56,747 bases of DNA, from contig CAMBXL010000013.1 in NCBI GenBank assembly GCA_945871905.1, forward strand, positions 1 through 56,747. The letters are read 5' to 3'. Origin of the DNA: Chitinophaga pinensis. Its GTDB lineage: Bacteria; Bacteroidota; Bacteroidia; NS11-12g; UBA955. Shown piece by piece: positions 1 through 6,333 of this stretch; within the stretch, counting starts at the first letter, position 1; every line of letters starts with the position of its first letter. Below the pieces are notes generated by a model, which did no database searches, had not been told where the DNA came from, and saw only the letters and a list, made by a program, of their open reading frames with translations. A program made the translations under genes and the position numbers.

Positions 1-195
1 GATTTGAGCCCCTGAAATTGGGTTGTTTCCTATGTCAAGAATGACACCTTGGATATACTGTTGACCAAAAAGAGGTGAGGAAAGAAAAATAGAACTTGTA
101 ATAAGAAGAAAACTGAGTTTTTTTTGCAGGGAAAAAAGAAGAAAATTCAATTCAATTTTAACTGCAAAATTGAGGTAATTCAATATTGCATTCAT
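1..195 (-). CDS. TonB-dependent receptor-type outer-membrane protein, N-terminal fragment (runs off window)
   Basis: The first 65 codons of a gene that leaves the window at its left edge. The start ATG is at 193-195. A hydrophobic signal segment (about residues 26-40) ends near SSPLFGQ, and then comes QYIQGVILD with NPISGAQI, the opening strands of a carboxypeptidase-regulatory-like domain, as found at the N-terminus of SusC/CirA-type TonB-dependent receptors. The start is 11 bases downstream of the HMA-like gene, so it is probably the third gene of a minus-strand operon with 207-548 and 606-941. This linkage to metal-binding proteins suggests metal (perhaps copper) uptake or efflux; that is inference. 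The plug and barrel are not visible, so another protein with the same N-terminal domain is possible. Confidence 0.7.
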   Translation of the reverse strand, partial: MNAILNYLNFAVKIELNFLLFSLQKKLSFLLITSSIFLSSPLFGQQYIQGVILDIGNNPISGAQI

Positions 196-206
196 CAGTA
201 AACAAC

Positions 207-548
207 TTAAGGGGTGCTTGATTTAACTTTGTGAATTTTGTCGTTTGGGTCTTCGCAAGTCCCTGTGTTTTCAATCACTGATTTGAGAGCATCAACAGTA
301 ATTTTACTTGGATTGTATGTAACGGTTACAGATTCGCCTTCTATTGTCACTTTTTTAACGCCCTTTTTTCTGTAAAGCGCAGTTTCTAGTATTTTTTGGT
401 CGTTGCTACACCCCATTTGTGTTACAGTAAATTGAACAGTTTGAGGGTCGTTATTTTGTGGTGTTTGTGCCACTAATGATGGTGTAAAGTATATTAAACT
501 TAACGCCATTAATATCGTCTTTATATGTTTTTTTATTGATAAATTCAT
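207..548 (-). CDS. Exported heavy-metal-associated (HMA-like) domain protein
   Basis: This 113-residue protein has a signal peptide (hydrophobic about residues 11-27, ending SLVAQ) and then an HMA/copper-chaperone-like fold: QFTVTQMGCSND, a helix, GVKKVTIEG, VTVTYNPSKIT and a final helix ALKSVIENTG. HMA domains carry Cu(I) or other soft metals on a CxxC motif. Here only one Cys remains at that place (MGCSND), with a second Cys near the C-terminus (GTCEDP), so metal binding may be altered. It lies between a Cys/His-rich exported gene and a TonB-receptor gene on the same strand, which supports a periplasmic metal-handling role. The fold assignment is fairly sure; the metal is inference. Confidence 0.75.
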   Translation of the reverse strand: MNLSIKKHIKTILMALSLIYFTPSLVAQTPQNNDPQTVQFTVTQMGCSNDQKILETALYRKKGVKKVTIEGESVTVTYNPSKITVDALKSVIENTGTCEDPNDKIHKVKSSTP

Positions 549-605
549 TTTTTGTGTTATTTTTTATTGATAAAATTTAGAGATAATGGTTTCGATAATT
601 TGAAA

Positions 606-941
606 CTATATCTTAGGCGGTTGCCACATTTTATTGACATAAAAAGACAAAAAGGATTCAGAGAAAGGGAATTTAAAACGGGGAGAACTAATGGTTTCTA
701 AAGATTCGTTATTGGTATAATTGGGAATAGTAACTCCTGCGCAAGACCCACAAGTAAAGAAAGGGGAACAGACATCGCAATGCTCATTTTCATTGTCAGT
801 TTCGGTGCAATGGTCATCCGAGTCACAGTGATTTTCTGTGTCGTTACTACTGGTTTGAAAACAATCAGTTTCGGGTGGGCAACATGGGATAAGGGAGAGC
901 CCTATAACCAATATAACCATTATTACCGAAACGAATTTCAT
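606..941 (-). CDS. Small exported Cys/His-rich protein (DUF6660 / HYC_CC_PP-like)
   Basis: This 111-residue protein has an N-terminal hydrophobic segment followed by CCPPETDC, an acidic His/Cys stretch (HCDSDDHC, HCDVC), SPFFTCGSCAG, and a C-terminal WQPPKI. The CSPFFxCxxC segment and the terminal W-Q-P-P-K are, as I recall them, marks of small Bacteroidota families (DUF6660, and the related HYC_CC_PP group) that sit beside TonB receptors and HMA proteins. The molecular role is not established; the many thiols and imidazoles point to soft-metal binding. It is the first gene of the operon and has a -7 promoter box 4 bases before its ATG. An antisense frame at 780-965 is a shadow. Confidence 0.7.
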   Translation of the reverse strand: MKFVSVIMVILVIGLSLIPCCPPETDCFQTSSNDTENHCDSDDHCTETDNENEHCDVCSPFFTCGSCAGVTIPNYTNNESLETISSPRFKFPFSESFLSFYVNKMWQPPKI

Positions 942-945
942 AATA

Positions 946-953
946 CAAAAGTA
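946..953 (-). promoter_or_regulatory. -7 promoter element TACTTTTG for the metal operon
   Basis: On the minus strand TACTTTTG matches the Bacteroidota -7 consensus TAnnTTTG, with a TTG about 23 bases further upstream. Only four bases (TATT) separate it from the ATG at 941, so the transcript should have almost no leader. Confidence 0.6.
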
Positions 954-1075
954 TATTTTTTTTAGAACAAATTGAACAATTAAACTGAAAAAATTGAGTT
1001 TTAATTTTGCCTTACAAAATTAAAAAGATTTGAAAACCCTCTTGGAATGTGTAAATATTGAAATGGTTTACAAGT

Positions 1076-1420
1076 TTAGTATTGGATAATACACTGGTAA
1101 AAAATAGTAGCGTTGATTGCAAGATATGATATTGCAGGAATAGAAACGAAAAGGCTGTCTTTGACTCTAATTCTAACTAAAAGTGCAAAAAACATTAATA
1201 ACGCCAATCCCGCTGAAGAGATGAGTAAAATAATATTAGATTGAAGACCTATTAATAGGCCTGTTGCACCTAACAATTCCAAAACAGCTGTTAGTGTCCC
1301 TATTTTTTCAAGTCCGAAGCGTTTGAATTCACTTTTCATTTTGGCCGAAACCAAATAAGCAATGCCATATCCCAAAAAAGAAATACTTGATATTAAAGTG
1401 AGGATATAGAGTAAACTCAC
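1076..1420 (-). CDS. DoxX-like small integral membrane protein (second of a tandem pair)
   Basis: A 114-residue, strongly hydrophobic protein with about four transmembrane helices. The arrangement, with EFKRFGLEKIG after helix 1, then ELLGATGLLIG, then two more helices, matches small DoxX-like (DoxX_2) proteins of the inner membrane, whose function is mostly unknown. It follows 1423-1767 by two bases and is similar to it in layout (F-x-x-F-G-L after helix 1), so the two look like a duplicated pair in one transcript. No cofactor or catalytic residue stands out. Confidence 0.65.
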   Translation of the reverse strand: MSLLYILTLISSISFLGYGIAYLVSAKMKSEFKRFGLEKIGTLTAVLELLGATGLLIGLQSNIILLISSAGLALLMFFALLVRIRVKDSLFVSIPAISYLAINATIFYQCIIQY

Positions 1421-1422
1421 TG

Positions 1423-1767
1423 TTATATTAGTTCTTTGCTAACCGCAGCGATAAACAAACACAAGAGTAGTAAAACCAATGAAGGCACTCTTTTGATCCA
1501 TGGATTGCCCGCTTTTAAATGGAAGTATTGAGCAGAAACCATCAGGAAGGCTATGAGTAATGAGGGGATTAATACCAACTCTGAATACCAAATGCCTGCA
1601 AATAATAGAGTAGATAATGCAATTTTTGAAGCACCAACTGTGCTGCGAATTAAAGTGCTAAGGCCAAATTGGTTAAACTCTTTTTCAACGTTGTGAAAAC
1701 GAAAAGTCCACACATAAAAAATTGAGATGGCAACAATGGCTTGGGCGAAAATAGAATATTGGTTCAT
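1423..1767 (-). CDS. DoxX-like small integral membrane protein (first of a tandem pair)
   Basis: A 114-residue protein with four predicted transmembrane helices and the segment EKEFNQFGLSTLIRS, which parallels EFKRFGLEKIG in its neighbour. The DoxX_2-type assignment rests on length, topology and this loop. It is the promoter-proximal gene of the pair. Upstream there is no clear TAnnTTTG box, but a perfect 11-base inverted repeat lies 19 bases before the start (1786-1796). The pair may form a membrane complex; this is inference. Confidence 0.6.
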   Translation of the reverse strand: MNQYSIFAQAIVAISIFYVWTFRFHNVEKEFNQFGLSTLIRSTVGASKIALSTLLFAGIWYSELVLIPSLLIAFLMVSAQYFHLKAGNPWIKRVPSLVLLLLCLFIAAVSKELI

Positions 1768-1785
1768 TATTATTATTGTTTTTAA

Positions 1786-1796
1786 GTCGTGACGAC
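1786..1796. promoter_or_regulatory. Inverted repeat GTCGTGACGAC upstream of the DoxX-like pair
   Basis: A perfect 5-1-5 palindrome in otherwise AT-rich DNA, lying 19 bases upstream of the start codon at 1767. Its position fits an operator for a dimeric repressor. No regulator gene is adjacent, so this is only a candidate. Confidence 0.3.
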
Positions 1797-2033
1797 ATTT
1801 TTTTTAGTTGTTGATTGAATCTATTGATAATATATATATTAAAAAAATAGAAAGTCATGTGCTTATCATCATTTGGCTAACAAAGAGGACGTGACACAAC
1901 AATATTAAGCTTTATTTAGTTCAAAAACGTTTTTTCTTAAGCTTTTTTATAAACTCTCTAGGTTTAAAAAAGATGTTAAATTGAGGTTTAATAGATAAGG
2001 TAGAATAATAAGTCAATTCGTAATAGTCTGGTA

Positions 2034-3002
2034 TTACTTTGATAATGTTTCTAATACATTAAATAAAGTATCAGAAAAATTAAAAATTTCATCAATAGAA
2101 TTAATTTCGTTTTTAATTTCTTTTTTCTGGTCATCTAACATAACAAAATATTTTTTTGCCCCGTTAAAATAGAATCTACAAATAGTTTTTCTGTTATTGT
2201 CATCTAACAAAATAGCGCAATATGATTGGGCATCTCTGTAAGATATTCTATCAGAACTTATTTTTTGTCTTAATATGGTTTTAACAATCATAAATGCCTC
2301 TAACTCTTCTTGAGTAGTGACAATTTTATTTTCATCAACTTTTAATTGTTCATTCAGAACTGCATCTTGTTTTTTTGCCTCTTCGTCTTCTTTTGATAAA
2401 GCTGTTTTTAATCTATCGGTTATTAAATCACTTATGTGGTGTTGAATGGATTTTTTCATTAAATTAGTAAATTGCTCCAAAACTTTTGCTGTTACAACGC
2501 TTGGATAAACTTGTTTTGCAAAGAATTTAAAAAATTCGGGACTAGGGTTTGATAATTCATTTTGAAATATATTTTTCAATTCATTAGTGTACTTCAATTC
2601 ACTTGCAGTATTGACAATTGATTCAGCATCAAAAATACTTTTATGAAACTTTTTCAACTCTTCAATTTGATTGTCTTTTATTTCAGTTATATTAAATTCT
2701 AAAAAGGGTTTTTCGTCCATTTTATTAGTATCCACTAAATCAGAATAAAATTTGTAAATAATACCATTAGTGAGTAACCCAAATTTAGCCTTTGATACAT
2801 GAAAATATCTCAATAATTGACCGTCATGTATATTTAAGTTTTGATTCCAATGTTTGCATTCTACTAAAATAGTAGGTTGACAGTCTTTGAAAATAGCATA
2901 ATCTATTTTTTCACCCTTTTTTAACCCAATGTCAGAAATAAATTCAGGTACAACTTCAATAGGATTAAAAACATCATAACCTAAAATTTGTATAAAAGGC
3001 AT
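2034..3002 (-). CDS. Type I restriction (HsdR N-terminal-like) endonuclease-family protein, N-terminus interrupted
   Basis: From the ATG at 3002 the product is 322 residues. It carries a PD-(D/E)xK nuclease signature: D34 in GEKIDYAIF and E48-C-K50 in PTILVECKHW, followed by LLRYFHVSKAKFGLLTNG, as in stand-alone proteins with an HsdR_N_2-type domain. The C-terminal block ISYRDAQSYCAILLDDNN is also typical of that family as I know it. Reading upstream in the same frame gives a family-like start, MIDF-stop-EQIKSLGERVNKLKEQ, then TEEATKNAFI leading into MPFIQ. An ATG at 3101 is therefore followed by TAA at codon 5 (3087-3089). The gene is either newly inactivated, translated from the internal ATG 3002 without its first helices, or affected by a sequencing error. 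No methylase or specificity gene is adjacent. Confidence 0.75.
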   Translation of the reverse strand: MPFIQILGYDVFNPIEVVPEFISDIGLKKGEKIDYAIFKDCQPTILVECKHWNQNLNIHDGQLLRYFHVSKAKFGLLTNGIIYKFYSDLVDTNKMDEKPFLEFNITEIKDNQIEELKKFHKSIFDAESIVNTASELKYTNELKNIFQNELSNPSPEFFKFFAKQVYPSVVTAKVLEQFTNLMKKSIQHHISDLITDRLKTALSKEDEEAKKQDAVLNEQLKVDENKIVTTQEELEAFMIVKTILRQKISSDRISYRDAQSYCAILLDDNNRKTICRFYFNGAKKYFVMLDDQKKEIKNEINSIDEIFNFSDTLFNVLETLSK

Positions 3003-3101
3003 AATAAAGGCATTTTTAGTAGCCTCTTCAGTTTTAATTTGTTCTTTTAACTTATTTACTCTTTCTCCTAGAGATTTAATTTGTTCTTAGAAGTCTATCA
3101 T
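3003..3101 (-). pseudogene. Remnant N-terminal coding sequence of the nuclease gene, with in-frame TAA
   Basis: Translation from ATG 3099-3101 runs in frame with the nuclease at 2034-3002. Only one stop interrupts it, at 3087-3089, where homologs as I recall them have Lys or Glu. The rest of the segment (GERVNKLKEQ, TEEATKNAF) is well formed, including the conserved Glu region of the first nuclease helix. This points to a single recent nonsense change and not to long decay. Confidence 0.65.
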
Positions 3102-3233
3102 ATTTTAATTTTAAAAAGGCAAATATATTGAATTTTAATAAAAAAATAATCAAATATAATATCCTATTTTTCATAGAAATTAACGGATTAAAACCTTAAT
3201 TAATTTTGAACTTATCAAAACACACTACCAAGT

Positions 3234-3326
3234 GGCTGGGTTCCGAGGCTTCGGAACAGCCAAGAAGTCCCGCTTTTTAGCGGGACTCCCTTTTGTGGAT
3301 AGGCAGCCGAGGTTGCAGCCACAAAA
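3234..3326. repeat. Three consecutive GC-rich stem-loops
   Basis: Stem 1: GTTCCGA (3240-3246) with TCGGAAC (3251-3257), extended by GGCT/AGCC. Stem 2: AGTCCCGCT (3266-3274) with AGCGGGACT (3279-3287), nine perfect pairs and a TTTT loop. Stem 3: TTTTGTGG (3291-3298) with CCACAAAA (3319-3326). They sit head to tail with 3-4 bases between them, in a background that is otherwise AT-rich. They could be a REP/BIME-like element or a structured RNA. Confidence 0.65.
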
Positions 3327-3352
3327 ACGGAATTTTTGATTGGGTGGTGGTT

Positions 3353-3382
3353 TTTTTTTCTTTTAACATTAAAAGAAAAAAA
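3353..3382. repeat. A/T-rich perfect inverted repeat, 14-bp stem, 2-base loop
   Basis: TTTTTTTCTTTTAA (3353-3366) pairs perfectly with 3369-3382 across a CA loop. It follows the triple stem-loop by 26 bases. A terminator role is possible but the stem has no GC core. Confidence 0.5.
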
Positions 3383-3476
3383 GAATTTTAAGTTAAGATA
3401 AAATTGTATTCTGAGCTGTAAACTTCATTCAAATGTGTTCGGTTTTACAACTTAGTTTTCATTTACTTCATGTCTT

Positions 3477-3510
3477 CTACTTTCTTTTTTCATTGCAAAA
3501 AAGAAAGTAG
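3477..3510. repeat. Perfect inverted repeat, 14-bp stem, 6-base loop
   Basis: CTACTTTCTTTTTT (3477-3490) pairs perfectly with 3497-3510 around CATTGC. Similar A/G-rich hairpins followed by an AAAGAAAAAG stretch are, from memory, common in intergenic DNA of Bacteroidota and probably belong to a dispersed repeat family. Confidence 0.6.
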
Positions 3511-3600
3511 CAAAGAAAAAGCTAGTGCCACAATGAGGTTTTTATTTCCAGAGCTAAATAAATTTTTGAGGGTTTGCTTTTTTTGACCTCTACAGGTGAT

Positions 3601-3622
3601 TTCCTCGAGTCCACTCGAGGAA
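3601..3622. repeat. Perfect 22-base palindrome with XhoI-like cores
   Basis: TTCCTCGAGT, a CC spacer, then ACTCGAGGAA: ten perfect pairs with a two-base centre. The centre is too tight for a normal RNA hairpin loop, so a DNA-level role (protein site or cruciform) is as likely as an RNA one. Confidence 0.55.
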
Positions 3623-3789
3623 CTTCCTTTGAGGTAACCCAAAAAAATCTAAACCCCCAAAAACCACCGCATTGAATGGCACGTTGGAAATCCTTGAAAG
3701 GATATTTAGCTTTATCAGGGGTAACTTCGTTGCACCTTTTTGGGTGGCCTAACAAGTTTCCCATTTTGCAAAATGCTATGCATTTTATT

Positions 3790-3845
3790 CAATAGTCATT
3801 TGCCTTTGCTTTGAAATGAATTTCAAGCAATGCAAATCACTATTG
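3790..3845. repeat. Long imperfect inverted repeat, 27-base arms, beside tRNA-Arg
   Basis: The left arm 3790-3816 (CAATAGT, ATTTGC, TTGCTT, GAAAT) mirrors the right arm 3819-3845 (ATTTC, AAGCAA, GCAAAT, ACTATTG) with a GA centre and a few mismatches. It ends 28 bases from the 3' end of the tRNA gene. A 7-bp stem at 3770-3786 lies next to it. Confidence 0.55.
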
Positions 3846-3873
3846 AGCCTACGGCTGCAAAATGAAAAGCTTG

Positions 3874-3945
3874 TGGCTTTATCAGGAGTCGAACCTGAAT
3901 TTAGGGCTTCGGAAACCCTCGTTCTATCCATTGAACTATAAAGCC
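3874..3945 (-). tRNA. tRNA-Arg(CCG)
   Basis: On the minus strand 72 bases fold as a complete cloverleaf. The acceptor GGCTTTA/TAAAGCC has 7 pairs, the D-stem is GTTC/GAAC, the anticodon stem AGGGT/GCCCT holds loop TTCCGAA, and the T-arm TCAGG-TTCGACT-CCTGA is standard. The discriminator is A. The anticodon CCG reads CGG (Arg). CCA is not encoded; the next bases are CAA. Its 3' end faces the inverted-repeat region and the interrupted nuclease gene. Confidence 0.92.
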
Positions 3946-3960
3946 TAAGTAAGTAAGGTA

Positions 3961-5376
3961 TTATTGTAATTGTTGTGCTAGTTGCAAAAGAGTGCTTTCT
4001 TCAAAGGGTTTGCCCATTATTTGCATGCCTATTGGTAAGCCATTGTCATCTGTTCCATAAGGGATAGACAAGGCCGGTATGCCCGCTAAATTCGCCTGCA
4101 CGGTAAACAAATCAGCTAAATACATCGCAATTGGGTTGTTCGATTTTTCTCCAATTTTGAATGCAACAGTGCTGGTTGTAGGGGTTAAAATAATGTCGTA
4201 ATTCTCAAAAATCTTTAATGTTTCTTGTCTTATAACTTGTCTCACTTTTTGAGCTTTGGTATAATAAGCATCATAAAAATCACTGGTCAATACAAAAGTT
4301 CCAAGCATTATTCTGCGTTTAACTTCAGCGCCAAACCCTTCGGATCGAGTGGTTTTGTACATGCTTTCCAAGTCTATGGCATTGTTGCTGCGATTGCCAT
4401 AAGTTAATCCCGAAAAACGACTTAAATTACTGCTAGCCTCTGCTGTTGTTAATATTTGATAACAAGGAACCATTTGGTCCAAGTATGGAAAATCGATAGG
4501 CGTAAGGCTGTGTCCTTTTTCTTTTAAGGCTTCAATAAATTCGAAAGTCTTCGTTTGAATGCTTTCCTCTAAACCTTCGTGATTTACGCAATCGTTGATA
4601 TAGGCGATTTTAAGGGGCTTGGTGTTATCGGTAAGTTGAATGTTTAATGCTTCAATTTGTGCCATACTTGCATCATTTTCATCCTTGCCTGTAATGCAAT
4701 TCATCAATAAACTCATGTCAGACACCGAAGAAGTAAATGGTCCAATTTGGTCAAAACTACTTGCAAAAGCAATCAAGCCCCAACGGCTAATAGCGCCATA
4801 GGTTGGATATAAACCGTAAATTCCTGTAAAGGCAGCAGGTTGTCGAATAGAACCACCCGTATCGCTACCCAAAGAGGCTAAACACATGTCGGCTTGCACC
4901 GCTACAGCACTTCCACCACTACTTCCTCCGGGAACTCGGGTGTTGTCAATGGCGTTTAAAACGGGTCCAAATGCTGAGTTTTCATTGCTAGCACCCATGG
5001 CAAATTCATCACAATTGGTCCTGCCAATAATAATGGCATCTTCGGCAAGTAATCGTTCTACAACGGTTGCTGAAAACAAAGAAGTAAACCCTTTTAGGAT
5101 TTGTGATGAAGCAGACGATTCATGGTCTTTGTAAACAATATTGTCTTTGATGGCAATAACCATCCCTGCCAATTTGCCCGCTGTTTTTAGTGTGATTTTT
5201 TTCTGAATTTCTTCAGCTTGTTCTTTAGCATCTTCTTCAAAAACTTCTAAAAAAGCATTTAAGTGCTTGTTTTTATTGATTTGAGTAAGATAATATTGGA
5301 CTAATTCGGGTAAATTAAGATTCCCTTCATTAATCTCTTTTTGAATTTCAATGAGGGATGAAAAACGCTTCTTCAT
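3961..5376 (-). CDS. gatA: Glutamyl-tRNA(Gln)/aspartyl-tRNA(Asn) amidotransferase subunit A
   Basis: A 471-residue amidase-signature enzyme. GatA releases ammonia from glutamine for the transamidation of Glu-tRNA(Gln), in complex with GatB and GatC in the cytoplasm. The catalytic triad is visible: K77 in AIKDNI, cis-Ser S152 in PGGSSGGSAVAV, and the nucleophile S176 in SDTGGSIRQP. The usual GatA landmarks follow (TYGAISRWGLIAFASSFDQIGP, and C-terminal IPALSIPYG, GLPIGMQIMG). The length fits the family, which is about 480-490. It lies nine bases after tatA and is probably co-transcribed with it; gatB and gatC are not in the window. Confidence 0.93.
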   Translation of the reverse strand: MKKRFSSLIEIQKEINEGNLNLPELVQYYLTQINKNKHLNAFLEVFEEDAKEQAEEIQKKITLKTAGKLAGMVIAIKDNIVYKDHESSASSQILKGFTSLFSATVVERLLAEDAIIIGRTNCDEFAMGASNENSAFGPVLNAIDNTRVPGGSSGGSAVAVQADMCLASLGSDTGGSIRQPAAFTGIYGLYPTYGAISRWGLIAFASSFDQIGPFTSSVSDMSLLMNCITGKDENDASMAQIEALNIQLTDNTKPLKIAYINDCVNHEGLEESIQTKTFEFIEALKEKGHSLTPIDFPYLDQMVPCYQILTTAEASSNLSRFSGLTYGNRSNNAIDLESMYKTTRSEGFGAEVKRRIMLGTFVLTSDFYDAYYTKAQKVRQVIRQETLKIFENYDIILTPTTSTVAFKIGEKSNNPIAMYLADLFTVQANLAGIPALSIPYGTDDNGLPIGMQIMGKPFEESTLLQLAQQLQ

Positions 5377-5385
5377 TAAACCAGA

Positions 5386-5592
5386 CTATTTCTCAGTTTC
5401 AGATTTGTCGTCTTTGATACCTTTTTCGATTTCGTCTTTTACTTTATTTTTGGCTTCATTGAATTCGCGAATACCGTTGCCCAAACCACGCATTAATTCA
5501 GGTATTTTTTTGCCACCAAAAAATATCAAAATAACAGCAATGATAAGAATCATAGAACCGCCACCAATGTTTTGTAAGAATAATAATGACAT
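5386..5592 (-). CDS. tatA: Twin-arginine translocase subunit TatA/TatE
   Basis: A 68-residue protein with a short N-terminal segment, one membrane helix (about residues 14-26), the hinge motif FFGGKKIPELMRGLG, an amphipathic helix (about 30-50) and a charged tail, which is the TatA/E plan. TatA oligomers form the pore that exports folded proteins across the inner membrane. It is the first gene of a pair with gatA. A -7 box TAATTTTG lies 20 bases upstream of the ATG. Confidence 0.9.
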   Translation of the reverse strand: MSLLFLQNIGGGSMILIIAVILIFFGGKKIPELMRGLGNGIREFNEAKNKVKDEIEKGIKDDKSETEK

Positions 5593-5611
5593 AATTAACT
5601 TATTTAGAGTG

Positions 5612-5619
5612 CAAAATTA
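5612..5619 (-). promoter_or_regulatory. -7 promoter element TAATTTTG for tatA-gatA
   Basis: An exact TAnnTTTG match on the minus strand, 20 bases before the tatA ATG at 5592, in the 133-base divergent gap between tatA and frr. No clear -33 TTG is seen. Confidence 0.55.
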
Positions 5620-5725
5620 CATATAAATTTATAAACTTATGGTTTTATTTTAGTGTTTTTTCGATAAAAATTTTTATAAGTTTCAAGAAATAGTTTATTT
5701 TGTGCTTAGTTTTTTTAAATAACCT

Positions 5726-6289
5726 ATGAGCCAAACGATAACTGAATTATTAAACGAGTATACTCTAAATTTAGACAAGTGTACCAAACACACCATTCAT
5801 GAATTCAATAACATTCGTGCCGGAAAAGCATCTCCGGGTATGGTGGAAAGTGTAATGGTAGATTACTATGGTGCACCTGTTCCATTAACCCAAGTTGCCA
5901 ATGTCTCTGCACCCGATGCCAGAACCATTGCCATTCAACCGTGGGAGCGTGCCATTATTTCTGATATTGAACGCGGAATTATTAACAGCAATTTGGGTTT
6001 TGCCCCTAATAATGATGGTCAAATGATACGTATTACTATACCACCTCTTACCCAAGAACGCCGTATTCAGTTGGTGAAAATGGTAAAACAAGAAGGCGAA
6101 GCAAGTAAAGTCGTTGCCCGTAATTACCGTAAAGACACCAATGAAAAGGTTAAAAAAATGCAAAAAGAGGGCTTAAGTGAAGATGAAGCCAAAGATGCTG
6201 AAGCTAAAGTCCAAAAGCAGTTAGACCAACTGATTGTCAAAATTGATCAAATGATTGTTGACAAAGAAAAAGAAATAATGACGGTTTAA
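5726..6289 (+). CDS. frr: Ribosome recycling factor
   Basis: A 187-residue RRF. With EF-G it splits the post-termination ribosome. Family landmarks: FNNIRAGKASPGMVESVMVDYYG, TPLxQVANVSAPDARTIAIQPW-type core, DIERGIINSNLGFAP, and the helical C-terminal part with RRIQLVKMVKQEGEASKVVARNYR. The length is normal (about 185). It is transcribed divergently from tatA and followed by an exported protein gene and tex on the same strand. Confidence 0.95.
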   Translation: MSQTITELLNEYTLNLDKCTKHTIHEFNNIRAGKASPGMVESVMVDYYGAPVPLTQVANVSAPDARTIAIQPWERAIISDIERGIINSNLGFAPNNDGQMIRITIPPLTQERRIQLVKMVKQEGEASKVVARNYRKDTNEKVKKMQKEGLSEDEAKDAEAKVQKQLDQLIVKIDQMIVDKEKEIMTV

Positions 6290-6333
6290 TTAAACCCATT
6301 CCCGCATTTGTCTCCTCATTCTTCTTGTCTCTT

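Larger units (their letters stand above)
3102..3873. other. Gene-free region with many inverted repeats
   Basis: About 770 bases between the nuclease gene and tRNA-Arg. The first ~130 bases show nothing but AT-rich sequence. From 3234 on there are seven good inverted repeats (3234-3261, 3266-3287, 3291-3326, 3353-3382, 3477-3510, 3601-3622, 3790-3845) and smaller palindromes (3763-3774, 3770-3786). An open frame at 3522-3764 (minus, 80 codons) crosses one palindrome and resembles no protein I know; I do not call it a gene. Confidence 0.7.

Noticed and set aside
780-965. Plus-strand open frame opposite the Cys/His-rich gene
   Set aside because: It is a shadow of the gene at 606-941, which has a signal peptide, promoter box and family-like motifs.
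3522-3764. 80-codon minus-strand open frame in the hairpin region (begins MGNLLGHPKRCNEVT)
   Set aside because: It runs across the perfect palindrome at 3601-3622, has no recognisable domain, signal peptide or promoter, and its composition is that of translated repeats. I treat it as a chance frame, though similar frames may recur with the repeat.
3246-3912. Shared GGCTTCGGAA between the first hairpin and the tRNA anticodon arm
   Set aside because: Ten bases containing a stable UUCG-like core occur readily in GC-rich hairpins. There is no further similarity, so a tRNA-derived origin is not supported.
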